DNA from: Xenorhabdus yunnanensis
Lineage (GTDB): Bacteria; Pseudomonadota; Gammaproteobacteria; Enterobacterales; Enterobacteriaceae
DNA length: 64,000 bases
Direction of reading: 5' to 3'
NCBI RefSeq assembly: GCF_028598805.1
Contig: NZ_JAQRFI010000003.1
Location: 1-64,000 of the forward strand
Below are positions 8,562 to 20,271 of the stretch, one piece after another (position 1 is the stretch's first letter; each line of letters starts with the position of its first letter). A program made the translations under genes and the position numbers. The notes under the pieces were generated by a model, which did not search any database, was not told where the DNA came from, and saw only the letters and a list, made by a program, of their open reading frames with translations.

Positions 8562-9038
8562 ATGGCTCACAAGGCAGTTAACATATACCCAATGGATTTC
8601 AAGAGATTTGATGGTAATGATATAAGCAGAGGAACTATTGTGATTGGAAGAAGTGATATTGCGTATTATCAACAGCCTAATTTTTCCATTGATCTGAACC
8701 TGATAGATACAACTGATGCCAAGGTGGGTACTTACTTAATGATATTGGATGCAGAGGGAATTAGAGATGCTCAAGTTCTCTCAGTGAAAGGTGGCAGTAA
8801 AATGGAATATGTTAATATTCCTTCTACTGGCAGTAGTAACATGCTTGCATGTGCTATTTATATCAGAAACCGGATCAATAGCAGCTACCCGCTGGTTGGC
8901 ACTATCTACCTTGGCTACAATCCGTCATCCGGTTGTGTTGATATTACTACAGTGAAAATATCCCCTGATTCTCAATTAGATCTAGATGTCGATAGGGTGG
9001 GCAACACTAAGTTTGATTTTAAATTGAAAGTAAAATAG
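8562..9038 (+). CDS. Hypothetical protein of unknown family (158 aa)
   Basis: An open frame with an ordinary composition for a small soluble beta-rich protein (alternating Ile/Val/Thr/Ser) and no signal peptide or membrane segment. I do not recognise it. The ribosome site is weak and the start is uncertain: the ATG at 8562 gives MAHKAVNIYP, and a second ATG lies at 8592. Codons 8-14 (8583-8604) are a 22-base exact copy of the ERIC left end at 7839, so the 5' end may derive from a repeat. It follows the deformylase gene by 128 bp on the same strand. Confidence 0.55.
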   Translation: MAHKAVNIYPMDFKRFDGNDISRGTIVIGRSDIAYYQQPNFSIDLNLIDTTDAKVGTYLMILDAEGIRDAQVLSVKGGSKMEYVNIPSTGSSNMLACAIYIRNRINSSYPLVGTIYLGYNPSSGCVDITTVKISPDSQLDLDVDRVGNTKFDFKLKVK

Positions 9039-9123
9039 AGCATTCAGGGTTTCTGCATCAGACTTTCGCATCAAAGTTTGTATAAAAATGAGTAAGGTGG
9101 TCATTTGGTGGGTCACCCACAAG

Positions 9124-9804
9124 CTATAAAAAGAAATGGCGGGCCAATAGCGGTGCTGTAAAGTTTTTCTTCAAATAAAAACCTCTGGGCAAAGTCATGA
9201 TTGGCTGACCGTATTCACCTATGGCTTCTGTCATTGCTCGGCTATTGGCGGCTTTAGGACGCAACTGTAGCACTTCACCATGACGGGCTGTGATGCTCTT
9301 GACTTTTCCCAGTACAATAAGATCCATAAGTTCTTCCCAATCGTGTCGCAATAATTCTTCCTCAATGGCATTTGGACTCCAAAGTAACGGAGAGCCTACA
9401 CGACGTTCGGAAAGTGGGATATTTCTTTCTCCCTCAACGGGTATCCACAGGACACGGGATAATTTACGCCTGACGTGACAATTTTCCCATGTAATGCCGC
9501 TGTTACCTGTTAAAGGCGCAACACAGACAAAGGTTGTTTCTAACGGGAAGCCTTTGCTATCCACAGGGATTGTTTTCAGCTCAATACCGATATGTTCAAA
9601 GTCTTGTTCGGGTTTACTGCCCGCACTCGCACCTAAATAATATTCAAGCAACATACCGACCCAACCTTTATCACGTTTTAAATTGGGGGGAATAGGGAGC
9701 TTGGCTAGCGCGGCAAGTTCCCCCATCGATAAGCCCGCCAGAGAATAGGCGCGATCGAATAGTTGTTGTTCATTTTCAGGTGGTGCCGGAGGTGTAAAGT
9801 ACAT
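9124..9804 (-). CDS. mutH: DNA mismatch repair endonuclease MutH
   Basis: Nicks the unmethylated strand at hemimethylated GATC sites when activated by MutS and MutL. The 226-residue protein matches MutH throughout. The catalytic triad appears as Asp68, Glu75 and Lys77 in [11 protein letters not shown], two residues before the E. coli numbering. Its presence implies Dam methylation in this host. It sits alone, without the rppH and ygdQ neighbours seen in E. coli, and converges with the unknown gene upstream. Confidence 0.96.
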   Translation of the reverse strand: MYFTPPAPPENEQQLFDRAYSLAGLSMGELAALAKLPIPPNLKRDKGWVGMLLEYYLGASAGSKPEQDFEHIGIELKTIPVDSKGFPLETTFVCVAPLTGNSGITWENCHVRRKLSRVLWIPVEGERNIPLSERRVGSPLLWSPNAIEEELLRHDWEELMDLIVLGKVKSITARHGEVLQLRPKAANSRAMTEAIGEYGQPIMTLPRGFYLKKNFTAPLLARHFFL

Positions 9805-10387
9805 GTTATAGAGTCTTTTTTGGTCAAAAAACGTCCGCGTGAATTATTGGAAATCATTATTAATTTATCATTAGCATGATTATTTTTATAATAGCATGAT
9901 ATAGAAGATTTTTTTATTTGTGTTCTCTGCATTAAAAATAAACTTATTATGATTGTTCACCTATTCCCAGTGATAATAAACAGGATCTTACACCATGTTA
10001 TCCACAGAATTATGGGATAAGTGATAAAAAGTGAGATCACTGGTTTGATTTACAGCCCTAATGAATGAGGTTTTCTACAAAAATAGACGTTTTTTGTTTA
10101 ACTAAAAGGCATATCCTGTGGATAAATTCATCAATGGTTGATATTTACCCAAAGTAAGAAGGAGCGTAAATTTTCATGTGTGAGATGCATTGTTAAAAGA
10201 GGAATAAAATGTATTAACACATTGAAAAATAATGGTTATTTATTTACGCCTATAGCGAGTGTAAAAATATGTAATAAAAGTATACCCGTCTTACCCCTCG
10301 CTTTTTCACATACATATCCACAGAAAAGGTGAATAAAATGGTTTGAGCCAGACAATAAATGTTTATAACTTTAGCTTTTTCTGTGAA
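9805..10387. other. Gene-poor region with DnaA-box-like sites
   Basis: No convincing gene. The region holds two perfect DnaA boxes in opposite orientation (TTATCCACA at 9998-10006; TGTGGATAA at 10117-10125) and one near-consensus box (ATATCCACA at 10314-10322), in AT-rich DNA with a few GATC sites. In E. coli, thi transport genes lie near sgrR; nothing of them is visible. Confidence 0.5.
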
Positions 10388-10735
10388 TTATCCTTCTGAA
10401 GGCGTAAACCATGCAGATTTAAAATCAAACCATCCAAAGGTATTCATTTTTTACGCCTCTCATACTGCGTTTGCCCTGTAGTTCGAGCCAGTGATGAAAT
10501 AATGGATGTAGCCAGTGTTGATTAATAATGTTTTCACACCATTTTTCAACAGATAAATGGTTTTTTCTCCAGAAAGATACCTCTTTTGCTAAGTTATTGC
10601 CTAAACATTTTTTTAACAATGGCATTTCGTAGAGGCTAGCATGTTGTTCAGCAAAGAACGGACATGACGACGTGAACAATGCAGAATATCTGCTAATGAC
10701 TGCAAGGTGGTTTCAGTCTTTTTGCCAGCCAGTAA
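10388..10735 (-). pseudogene. sgrR: Collapsed sgrR pseudogene (sugar-phosphate stress regulator)
   Basis: Both ends of SgrR remain but the middle is gone. The N-terminal helix-turn-helix can be read from about 10732 down to 10640 ([24 protein letters not shown]). It is fused, out of frame, to the C-terminal tail (MPLLKKC ... LFHHWLELQGKRSMRG). A second defect, one extra A in an A run near 10458, throws the tail out of frame; correcting it restores the family ending NTFGWFDFKSAWF and a stop at 10388. About 420 of some 550 codons are deleted. It follows leuB on the same strand, near the position of sgrR relative to the leu operon in E. coli. Confidence 0.88.
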
Positions 10736-10854
10736 GTTATCTTACCGGCTTTTTTAGTTGGCTTTTAGTTGGCAATGTAATGCAATGTAACGAGGGAAGG
10801 AATTGTCTGTGTTAGCGAAGAAATTCAGGCTGGTTCGCTATTATTCCCAGCCTC
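10736..10854 (-). other. Scar where leuC and leuD are expected
   Basis: In enterobacteria leuC and leuD follow leuB directly. Here only about 120 bp separate the leuB stop from the sgrR remnant. Just after the leuB stop comes a ribosome-site-like GAGGCTGGGAATAAT, then codons reading ANQPEFLR and a stop (10812). This resembles the usual LeuD C-terminus, which would mean a deletion joined the leuC start region to the last codons of leuD. That reading is inference. Short direct repeats (TTTTAGTTGGC and GCAATGTAA, each twice) also lie at about 10755-10792. Confidence 0.5.
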
Positions 10855-13601
<2,747 letters not shown>

Positions 13602-13663
13602 GTTGTGCTCCTGTCAGATAGACTAGTTAGGTGATCATGTTTTATTTTTGAGCGCCGAGCAGG

Positions 13664-13692
13664 TAAAAAAAACCCGCGCGGTGCGCGGGTTT
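13664..13692 (-). terminator. leu operon attenuator terminator
   Basis: ACCCGCGC and GCGCGGGT type stem (13670-13691) followed on the minus strand by eight T residues. It lies between leuL and leuA, the place of the leucine attenuator in E. coli. Ribosome stalling on the Leu codons of leuL would prevent this hairpin from forming. Confidence 0.9.
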
Positions 13693-13713
13693 TCATTTCT
13701 GATGAAGGTCAAC

Positions 13714-13797
13714 TTAACTCTGTTTTTCATCCACCAGCATACCGCGCACATTAAAGGCGATAAGTAGTAGGCTTAGTAGAAGAATAGAGTGAGTCAT
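13714..13797 (-). CDS. leuL: leu operon leader peptide
   Basis: A 27-residue leader, MTHSILLLSLLLIAFNVRG and eight more residues. Two runs of three leucines use CTT-CTA-CTA and CTA-CTA-CTT, rich in the rare CTA codon, followed closely by the attenuator hairpin. This is the design of the E. coli LeuL leader (which also begins MTH), although the rest of the sequence differs. Scarcity of charged Leu-tRNA would stall ribosomes here and allow read-through into leuA. Confidence 0.85.
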   Translation of the reverse strand: MTHSILLLSLLLIAFNVRGMLVDEKQS

Positions 13798-14634
13798 GTG
13801 AGCTAACCTTTATAAATTTGTTAACTTAGTTTTAAGTTTCAATGTATTTATAGATACTTTATCTAAAAAACAATGTCAAGCAGTATAAGTATAAATTCAG
13901 AGTGAATCATGCTCGTTGTTGGTTGCTTATTGAGCGGTCATTGGACTTGGTGACTATTTTTTACATTTTTAGCGATGTTTTTATCTATTTTTCATATCTA
14001 TATATGGAGTAAAATCCGGCTCTGATGGATGATAAACATGATATCTGTTATTTTATACAGTTAATTATATGTGATGTTTTATTAGACTGTTTTAATACGG
14101 ATACATACTGACTGGTTCTAAGGAACAAGGAATGATAGATGTTAACCACAGTATTTTTTAGGTTAAGCAATCATAACCATATAGAATATTAATAAATTGT
14201 GTCTCGATATATTGGAAGAACTAATTTCTATTAAATACATCCGATCATTTTCTTGATAGAGAATATTAATAGAGATTTTTTATAAGTAGTTAGAATGCAG
14301 TAATTTTATTATGAGTTGTTTCTACTCTTCATTTTGTCATTATTGGCTGATCGTTTGTGATGTAAGTCGTTAGTGTAAGTTGAGTTATTCCTATTCATAT
14401 ATAACGCATTAATATTCATGCTTATAAAATATTACGGTTGCATAGATAAGAATGCATTGGTTATGCATATTTGATTTTTTACAAGGAAGATTCTCAATTT
14501 ATTTTCCAACAAATTGGGGTAATTGATCTTATTAATTGGTAAGGCTGTTTATGATGTCTAAATGTTGCATTTAAAAACAGCCAATATTCCATTATTTAGT
14601 GAGATCACTGCTATAAGTTTAGTGGAGTGAAATA
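13798..14634. other. Long AT-rich region between leuL and leuO
   Basis: About 840 bp without a supported gene, very AT-rich throughout. It must contain the divergent promoters of the leu operon (minus) and leuO (plus). In E. coli the equivalent DNA is silenced by H-NS and relieved by LeuO. The composition fits such a region here, but I cannot point to individual binding sites. Confidence 0.6.
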
Positions 14635-15582
14635 ATGACTGAATACAACTCAGTAACTACAGGAAAAAAAGAGCCATGCGATGTTCAATTGCGTAGTGTA
14701 GATCTTAATTTGCTTACTGTTTTTGATGCTGTAATGCAAATGCAGAATATTACACGCGCAGCTCGGGCATTAGGCATGTCACAGCCGGCTGTCAGTAATG
14801 CGGTAGCGCGTTTGAAGACGATGTTTGATGACGAATTATTTGTTCGTTATGGTCGGGGTATTCAGCCAACGGCAAGGGCAAAACAGCTTTTTGGGCCTCT
14901 CAGACAGGCTCTTCAAATTGTCCATAATGAATTGCCCGGAGTGGGATTTGATCCCAATAATAGTACAAGAGTATTTAATCTCTCTATTTGTAGCCCTCTT
15001 GATATTCGTTTAGCTGCTCAGATTGTTGGGCAAATAAAAAAACATGCTTCTAATATCGAAGTTGTCATTAAAACACAAATCAGTAATGATATTGAGAAGC
15101 AATTAAAATATCAGGAAATAGAATTTGTTATCAGTTATACCCAATTAGAACGCCCTGATTTTCATAATTATCCTCTGTTTAATGATGAATTAGTGCTGGC
15201 CGTTTCTAAACATCATCCTAGAATTGACAAGCGAATTACTCAGCAACAATTGCAGGAAGAAAGACATGCTATTGTTGCGTTGGATAATACAGATTCATTC
15301 AGTAAGCCTTACTATGAAAGCAATGAATTATTGCGCTCTATTTCTTATCAGGGAACGGATTTAAATAGTGTTCTTAATATTGTCTCTCAGACTTATTTAG
15401 TTGCCATTGTGCCAAAATGGATGGTTGAACACTATTCTGAACAGTTAAATATTTGTTCAGTATCTTTGCCTAATGGTCGGATTTCTCGTCCTTGCTATTT
15501 AATATGGCATAGCTCAACCGATCGGGATAAAGGCCACCAGTGGATGAAATCACTGTTAAGTCACCTTGGTGAACAAGAATAA
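14635..15582 (+). CDS. leuO: LysR-type global regulator LeuO
   Basis: A 315-residue LysR-family regulator. The N-terminal winged helix carries the LeuO-typical sequence [14 protein letters not shown], then [24 protein letters not shown]. The effector domain follows and the conserved RDKGHQWM lies near the C-terminus. LeuO antagonises H-NS silencing, and in Xenorhabdus and Photorhabdus it is reported to influence natural-product genes. It is divergent from the leu operon, as in E. coli. Confidence 0.95.
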   Translation: MTEYNSVTTGKKEPCDVQLRSVDLNLLTVFDAVMQMQNITRAARALGMSQPAVSNAVARLKTMFDDELFVRYGRGIQPTARAKQLFGPLRQALQIVHNELPGVGFDPNNSTRVFNLSICSPLDIRLAAQIVGQIKKHASNIEVVIKTQISNDIEKQLKYQEIEFVISYTQLERPDFHNYPLFNDELVLAVSKHHPRIDKRITQQQLQEERHAIVALDNTDSFSKPYYESNELLRSISYQGTDLNSVLNIVSQTYLVAIVPKWMVEHYSEQLNICSVSLPNGRISRPCYLIWHSSTDRDKGHQWMKSLLSHLGEQE

Positions 15583-15874
15583 ATCACATTAAAGCAGAAC
15601 ATATGAAATGAGAGCCTATCCCTTTAACAGAGTATCAGATAGTTGTCTATCGGATAGCTGCACACCGGGATAGGACTCTTGATTCGTAGGACTCTTGATT
15701 CTCGATAAATCCTGCAAACATTTTCCCATTCAAAGAAAGAAGATAACAAAAATACACTTCCCCCTTTTACTAGGAATAGGTAGACTGCGCGAAAATAGCT
15801 AACATCTGTAAGCTGAAAAGTAGGCAATACACTTACTGAAGACGCTGAATAAAAGACTTATACAGGAATAGATT
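15583..15874. other. Intergenic region with hairpin element and 16-bp duplication
   Basis: Holds a MITE-like hairpin (15611-15678) and, overlapping its right end, two copies of a 16-bp sequence TAGGACTCTTGATTCK (15671-15686 and 15687-15702). No gene is supported. Confidence 0.55.
15611..15678. repeat. Hairpin element with GAGCCTATCC ends
   Basis: AGAGCCTATCCC at 15611-15622 pairs with GGGATAGGACTCT at 15667-15679, with one mismatch or bulge. The loop contains a smaller inverted repeat. The end sequence GAGCCTATC is shared with the element between pdhR and aceE, so both may belong to one family of small inverted-repeat elements. Confidence 0.5.
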
Positions 15875-17677
15875 GTGATAACAGATTCTCTGCATTCCTA
15901 TCACTTGGTTAACCGATTGCAGCAGCAAGCCAATGAATATCCGGAAAAAATTGCATTTCGGCAATGGTCACCATCAGAACAGCTTGAAATGAATTGGCGG
16001 CAGGTTGAATGCACAACAAAATCCGTGGCAAGAGCACTACTGTCATTGGGAATAGAAGTGCAGGAGAAAGTTGGTATTTTTGCACAGAATTGTATTGCAT
16101 GGTCATTGGCTGATTTAGCTATTCTTCAACTTCGGGCTGTAACAGTGCCGCTGTATGCGACGAGCACTTGTGATCAGGCTGCATTTATGCTCAATGATGC
16201 AGGAGCACAGGTGTTATTTGTTGGTGGACAGGAGCAATATGACATTGCGATGGCACTGATTGAACTGTGCCCCAAACTCGCTCATCTTATTGTTATGGAT
16301 GAATCTGTGGATTTGCAAGGATGTCCGCAGGCATTGTATTTATCCGCTTTTATTGATAATGACTATTCACAATATCAGGCTGAACTTGATGGCCGTATTG
16401 CTGACCGGGATTTAAATGATCTCTTCACGTTAATCTACACCTCTGGTACAACGGGAGAGCCAAAGGGAGTGATGTTGGATTACCGTAATATCGCGTCACA
16501 GCTTTATCTGCATGACCAGAGATTAACATTGACTAACCAGGATGTATCGCTCTGCTTCCTTCCCCTATCCCATATCTTTGAACGGGCATGGAGTTATTAT
16601 GTCATGCACACCGCTGCCCTGAATGTCTATTTAACTGATACAAATTTTGTGCGTGAAGCAATGTCTGATGTTTGCCCGACAGTCATGTGTTCTGTTCCCC
16701 GATTTTATGAAAAAATTCATAGCGCGATCTTGGACAAAGTTTCCCGTGCACCTTTTTGGCGCAGGATGATTTTTAATTGGGCATTGAAGCGGGGAGAAAG
16801 CCGTTGGATGCATCAGCAGAAGAATAAAAAAGGTTGTCCATTCACACGCTGTAGTTATCAATTGGCTGACAAATTGGTGTTGAACAAGCTCCGTAATCTT
16901 TTGGGGGGGCGGGTACGTTTCTTGCCAGTGGCGGGAGCACGCCTTGACGATAACATTACCCGTTTTTTCCTGTCCATCGGTCTGAATATCAAATATGGAT
17001 ACGGCATGACAGAAACCTGTGCCACGGTATCTTGCTGGGAAGAAAAAAATTATCTGTTGGGTTCAATTGGCACGCCATTGCCCGGTGTTGATGTCCGTAT
17101 CAGCACGGAAGGGGAGATTCAAGTGCGTGGCCCTATTGTTATGAAAGGTTACTTCAACCGCCCAGAGGAAACTGTCCACGCCTTTACTGAGGATGGCTGG
17201 TTGCGGACAGGTGATGCAGGGGGACTGGACGATGACGGTAATTTGTTTATTACCGAACGCCTGAAAGATTTGATGAAAACGTCAACAGGCAAATACATTG
17301 CCCCACAAATGATTGAAGGGATGTTAGGACAGGATCGTTTCATTGAACATATTGCAGTCATTGCCGATGCCCGCCAATTCGTTTCTGCATTGATTGTTCC
17401 CAGCTATGAAGCGCTGGAGGAGTATGCAAAATCAATCAATCTCCATTATCGTGATCGTCTTGAGTTGTTGCGCGACCATCAGGTTGTAGAGCTGTTTGAA
17501 CGGCGTTTGAAGGAAATGCAGAAAAATATTGTTAAATTCCATCAGGTCAAACGATTTATTCTTTTGCCGGAAGCCTTCTCGATGGAAAAGGGAGAATTAA
17601 CGCCCACATTAAAATTGCGTCGCAAGATTATCTCTCAGCGTTATCAGAGCGAAATTGAATCCATGTATCGGGATTGA
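15875..17677 (+). CDS. AMP-dependent long-chain acyl-CoA synthetase
   Basis: A 600-residue adenylate-forming enzyme of the long-chain acyl-CoA synthetase type (COG1022-like). The ATP loop IYTSGTTGEPKG is near 190-200, the adenylation motif GYGMTET near 374-380, and the hinge region with RTGDAG and ITERLKDLMKTSTGKYIAP follows. The length fits the stand-alone acyl-CoA ligases rather than E. coli FadD. It would activate fatty acids with CoA for degradation, lipid synthesis or loading of natural products. It separates leuO from ilvI, which are neighbours in E. coli. The GTG start at 15875 is assigned by the open frame and is not certain. Confidence 0.88.
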   Translation: MITDSLHSYHLVNRLQQQANEYPEKIAFRQWSPSEQLEMNWRQVECTTKSVARALLSLGIEVQEKVGIFAQNCIAWSLADLAILQLRAVTVPLYATSTCDQAAFMLNDAGAQVLFVGGQEQYDIAMALIELCPKLAHLIVMDESVDLQGCPQALYLSAFIDNDYSQYQAELDGRIADRDLNDLFTLIYTSGTTGEPKGVMLDYRNIASQLYLHDQRLTLTNQDVSLCFLPLSHIFERAWSYYVMHTAALNVYLTDTNFVREAMSDVCPTVMCSVPRFYEKIHSAILDKVSRAPFWRRMIFNWALKRGESRWMHQQKNKKGCPFTRCSYQLADKLVLNKLRNLLGGRVRFLPVAGARLDDNITRFFLSIGLNIKYGYGMTETCATVSCWEEKNYLLGSIGTPLPGVDVRISTEGEIQVRGPIVMKGYFNRPEETVHAFTEDGWLRTGDAGGLDDDGNLFITERLKDLMKTSTGKYIAPQMIEGMLGQDRFIEHIAVIADARQFVSALIVPSYEALEEYAKSINLHYRDRLELLRDHQVVELFERRLKEMQKNIVKFHQVKRFILLPEAFSMEKGELTPTLKLRRKIISQRYQSEIESMYRD

Positions 17678-17752
17678 AAATAGGCAAAAATACGGCTATC
17701 CACCGGACAAATGTTTGCAGTATGTGAATTGATGTTTGCTAACGTTTATATC

Positions 17753-17847
17753 TAACGTTATTTTAGTTAAATTGGTGTTATTGAAGCTGGTGTTATTAAA
17801 ACTGGCGTTAGCGAAGCTGATGTTATCGAATTTAGCGTTATCGAAAT
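17753..17847. repeat. 15-bp imperfect tandem repeats upstream of ilvI
   Basis: Five consecutive 15-bp units start at 17773, 17788, 17803, 17818 and 17833 (pattern TGGTGTTATYGAAGC), with a diverged unit at 17753-17767 set off by five bases. The array lies between the acyl-CoA ligase stop and the ilvI promoter region. Confidence 0.9.
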
Positions 17848-17962
17848 AGCATTAAACTCAATTCACTTATATAAATAAGAAATGGAATAAATAAGGTAAT
17901 TTTTTCGTTACCTTATGAAATTCTGACGATTAACTTGCAAACATAGCTTGGAGGCAAACTCG

Positions 17963-19690
17963 ATGGAGATGCTGTCAGGAGCCGAAATGGTTGTCAGATC
18001 GCTAATCGATCAGGGCGTTGAACACGTGTTCGGCTATCCGGGTGGGGCTGTACTGGATATCTATGATGCTCTGCATACGGTTGGAGGTATCGAGCATATT
18101 TTGGTTCGCCATGAACAGGGAGCTGTTCATATGGCGGATGGATATGCACGTTGTACGGGAAAAGTCGGGGTTGTTTTGGTGACATCCGGGCCAGGGGCAA
18201 CGAATGCCATTACGGGAATAGCAACCGCATACATGGATTCAATTCCCATGGTGGTGTTATCTGGTCAGGTTGCCAGTTCCCTGATAGGTAATGATGCTTT
18301 TCAGGAGTGCGATATGGTGGGAATTTCCCGTCCCATCGTGAAGCATAGTTTCTTGGTGAAAAAAGCAGAAGACATCCCAAATACAATTAAAAAAGCTTTT
18401 TACTTAGCCGCAAGTGGCCGGCCAGGGCCTATTGTTATCGATTTTCCCAAAGATACTGTCAATCCTGCATTGAAATTCCCGTATGTGTACCCTGAAAAAA
18501 TCAACATGCGTTCTTACAACCCTACTGTTCAGGGACATAAGAGACAAATTAAGCGGGCATTGAATACCCTGATGGAGGCAAAAAAGCCTGTGCTTTATGT
18601 CGGGGGTGGTGCCATAAATTCAGGATGTACGTCAGAATTGGCGAAACTGGTTGAGCGTTTTCACATTCCGGTCGTTAGTTCGTTGATGGGATTGGGGGCA
18701 TTTCCTGCAACTCATCGTCAAAGTTTGGGAATGCTGGGGATGCACGGTACTTTCGAAGCTAACAAAGCGATGCATAATTCCGATGTGATTTTTGCTGTGG
18801 GTGTGCGTTTTGACGATCGAACAACCAATAATCTGGAAAAATATTGTCCGGAAGCGACTGTACTGCATATTGATATCGATCCAACCTCGATTTCGAAAAC
18901 GGTGGCGGCAGATATCCCTATTGTCGGAGATGCTAAACAGGTGCTTGGTCAGATGCTGGAATTATTGGATTCCACGGAAGATACCCAAGATCCTGATGCT
19001 CTGAAAGATTGGTGGCTTTCCATTGAACAGTGGCGCAGCCGCAAGTGTCTGGATTACGATCAGACTACAGCGAAGATCAAGCCACAAGCCGTAATTAAAA
19101 CCCTTTATCGTCTGACTAAAGGGGAAGCATATCTTGCGTCAGATGTTGGTCAGCATCAGATGTTTGCCGCTCTGCATTATCCATTTGATAAACCAAGACA
19201 TTGGATTAATTCCGGTGGATTAGGAACTATGGGTTTTGGTTTGCCTGCCGCGCTTGGTGTGAAACTGGCAAAACCTGATGCCACAGTGGTATGCGTGACA
19301 GGAGATGGCAGTATCCAGATGAATATTCAAGAGCTGTCTACTGCCTTGCAATATGGCTTACCTGTTTTGGTGCTGAATTTAAACAACCGTTTCTTGGGCA
19401 TGGTGAAACAATGGCAGGACATGATATATGCAGGTCGCCATTCTCAATCCTATATGGAATCCCTGCCTGATTTCGTCAAATTGGCGGAATCTTATGGTCA
19501 TATTGGCATCGCCATCCAGACTTACGATGAGTTGGAGACAAAACTGGCTCAAGCCTTGTATGAAGTCACTGAAAATCAACGTCTGGTTTTCGTGGATGTT
19601 ACCGTTGATGAAACAGAGCATGTTTATCCAATGCAGATCCGTGGAGGAGCAATGGATGAAATGTGGTTAAGCAAAACAGAGAGGACCTGA
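17963..19690 (+). CDS. ilvI: Acetolactate synthase isozyme III, large catalytic subunit
   Basis: A thiamine-diphosphate enzyme that forms acetolactate or acetohydroxybutyrate for valine, leucine and isoleucine synthesis. The start at 17963 gives [11 protein letters not shown], the family beginning, behind a GGAGG ribosome site; an upstream in-frame start would add only five residues. The catalytic Glu is in [15 protein letters not shown], and GDGSIQMN with the distal Asn forms the cofactor phosphate site. The 575-residue length matches E. coli. The small subunit gene follows 2 bp downstream. Confidence 0.97.
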   Translation: MEMLSGAEMVVRSLIDQGVEHVFGYPGGAVLDIYDALHTVGGIEHILVRHEQGAVHMADGYARCTGKVGVVLVTSGPGATNAITGIATAYMDSIPMVVLSGQVASSLIGNDAFQECDMVGISRPIVKHSFLVKKAEDIPNTIKKAFYLAASGRPGPIVIDFPKDTVNPALKFPYVYPEKINMRSYNPTVQGHKRQIKRALNTLMEAKKPVLYVGGGAINSGCTSELAKLVERFHIPVVSSLMGLGAFPATHRQSLGMLGMHGTFEANKAMHNSDVIFAVGVRFDDRTTNNLEKYCPEATVLHIDIDPTSISKTVAADIPIVGDAKQVLGQMLELLDSTEDTQDPDALKDWWLSIEQWRSRKCLDYDQTTAKIKPQAVIKTLYRLTKGEAYLASDVGQHQMFAALHYPFDKPRHWINSGGLGTMGFGLPAALGVKLAKPDATVVCVTGDGSIQMNIQELSTALQYGLPVLVLNLNNRFLGMVKQWQDMIYAGRHSQSYMESLPDFVKLAESYGHIGIAIQTYDELETKLAQALYEVTENQRLVFVDVTVDETEHVYPMQIRGGAMDEMWLSKTERT

Positions 19691-19692
19691 TC

Positions 19693-20184
19693 ATGCGCCG
19701 GATTTTGTCTGTATTACTTGAAAACGAATCGGGAGCGTTATCCCGCGTGGTTGGTTTGTTTTCTCAGCGGGGTTATAACATCGAAAGCTTGACGGTTGCT
19801 CCTACTGAAGATCCAACATTGTCACGCATGACTATTCAGACCAAAGGTGATGCCAAGGTATTGGAGCAAATTGAAAAGCAATTGCATAAGTTAGTAGATG
19901 TGCTGCGGGTCAACGAATTAACGGCCGGGCCTCATGTTGAGCGTGAGATCATATTGGTTAAATTACAAGCCAGTGGGTATGGCCGGGAGGAGATTAAACG
20001 CAGCACGGATATTTTTCGCGGACAGATTGTTGATGTGACTTCAACTCTCTATACCGTCCAATTAGTGGGGACGAGCGAAAAACTGGATGCTTTTCTTGAT
20101 TCAGTCAGAGAGGTAGCGGAGATTGTGGAAGTGGTGCGTTCGGGTATCGTTGGTGTCTCTCGCGGAGAGAAAATTATGCGATGA
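19693..20184 (+). CDS. ilvH: Acetolactate synthase isozyme III, regulatory subunit
   Basis: The 163-residue ACT-domain subunit that activates IlvI and confers valine feedback inhibition. The start at 19693 yields [19 protein letters not shown], the conserved beginning; the longer frame overlaps ilvI. The ACT domain covers about residues 1-75 and a ferredoxin-like C-terminal domain follows. It ends at a terminator. Confidence 0.97.
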   Translation: MRRILSVLLENESGALSRVVGLFSQRGYNIESLTVAPTEDPTLSRMTIQTKGDAKVLEQIEKQLHKLVDVLRVNELTAGPHVEREIILVKLQASGYGREEIKRSTDIFRGQIVDVTSTLYTVQLVGTSEKLDAFLDSVREVAEIVEVVRSGIVGVSRGEKIMR

Positions 20185-20224
20185 AAAATCGCAATCTGCG
20201 GGTTAAAATACAGATATTCATGGG

Positions 20225-20250
20225 GCCCTACTGTAAAGTAGGGCTTTTCA
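20225..20250 (+). terminator. ilvIH terminator
   Basis: GCCCTACT and AGTAGGGC form a perfect 8-bp stem with a short loop, followed by TTTT, 40 bp after ilvH. Confidence 0.88.
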
Positions 20251-20271
20251 TAATATTACTGAGGGGTTAAT

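Noticed and set aside
10138-10332. A 64-residue plus-strand open frame in the mutH-sgrR gap
   Set aside because: No recognisable family and low-complexity Lys/Ile-rich composition in AT-rich DNA.
9805-10387. A chromosomal origin of replication
   Set aside because: Three DnaA-type boxes are present, but the ordered boxes, 13-mers and flanking genes of enterobacterial oriC are missing.
17771-17880. The ilvI upstream array read as a pentapeptide-repeat protein (GVIEA, GVIKT, GVSEA)
   Set aside because: The frame is open but has no start codon or ribosome site and is closed by stops on both sides; the period is better explained by DNA-level duplication.
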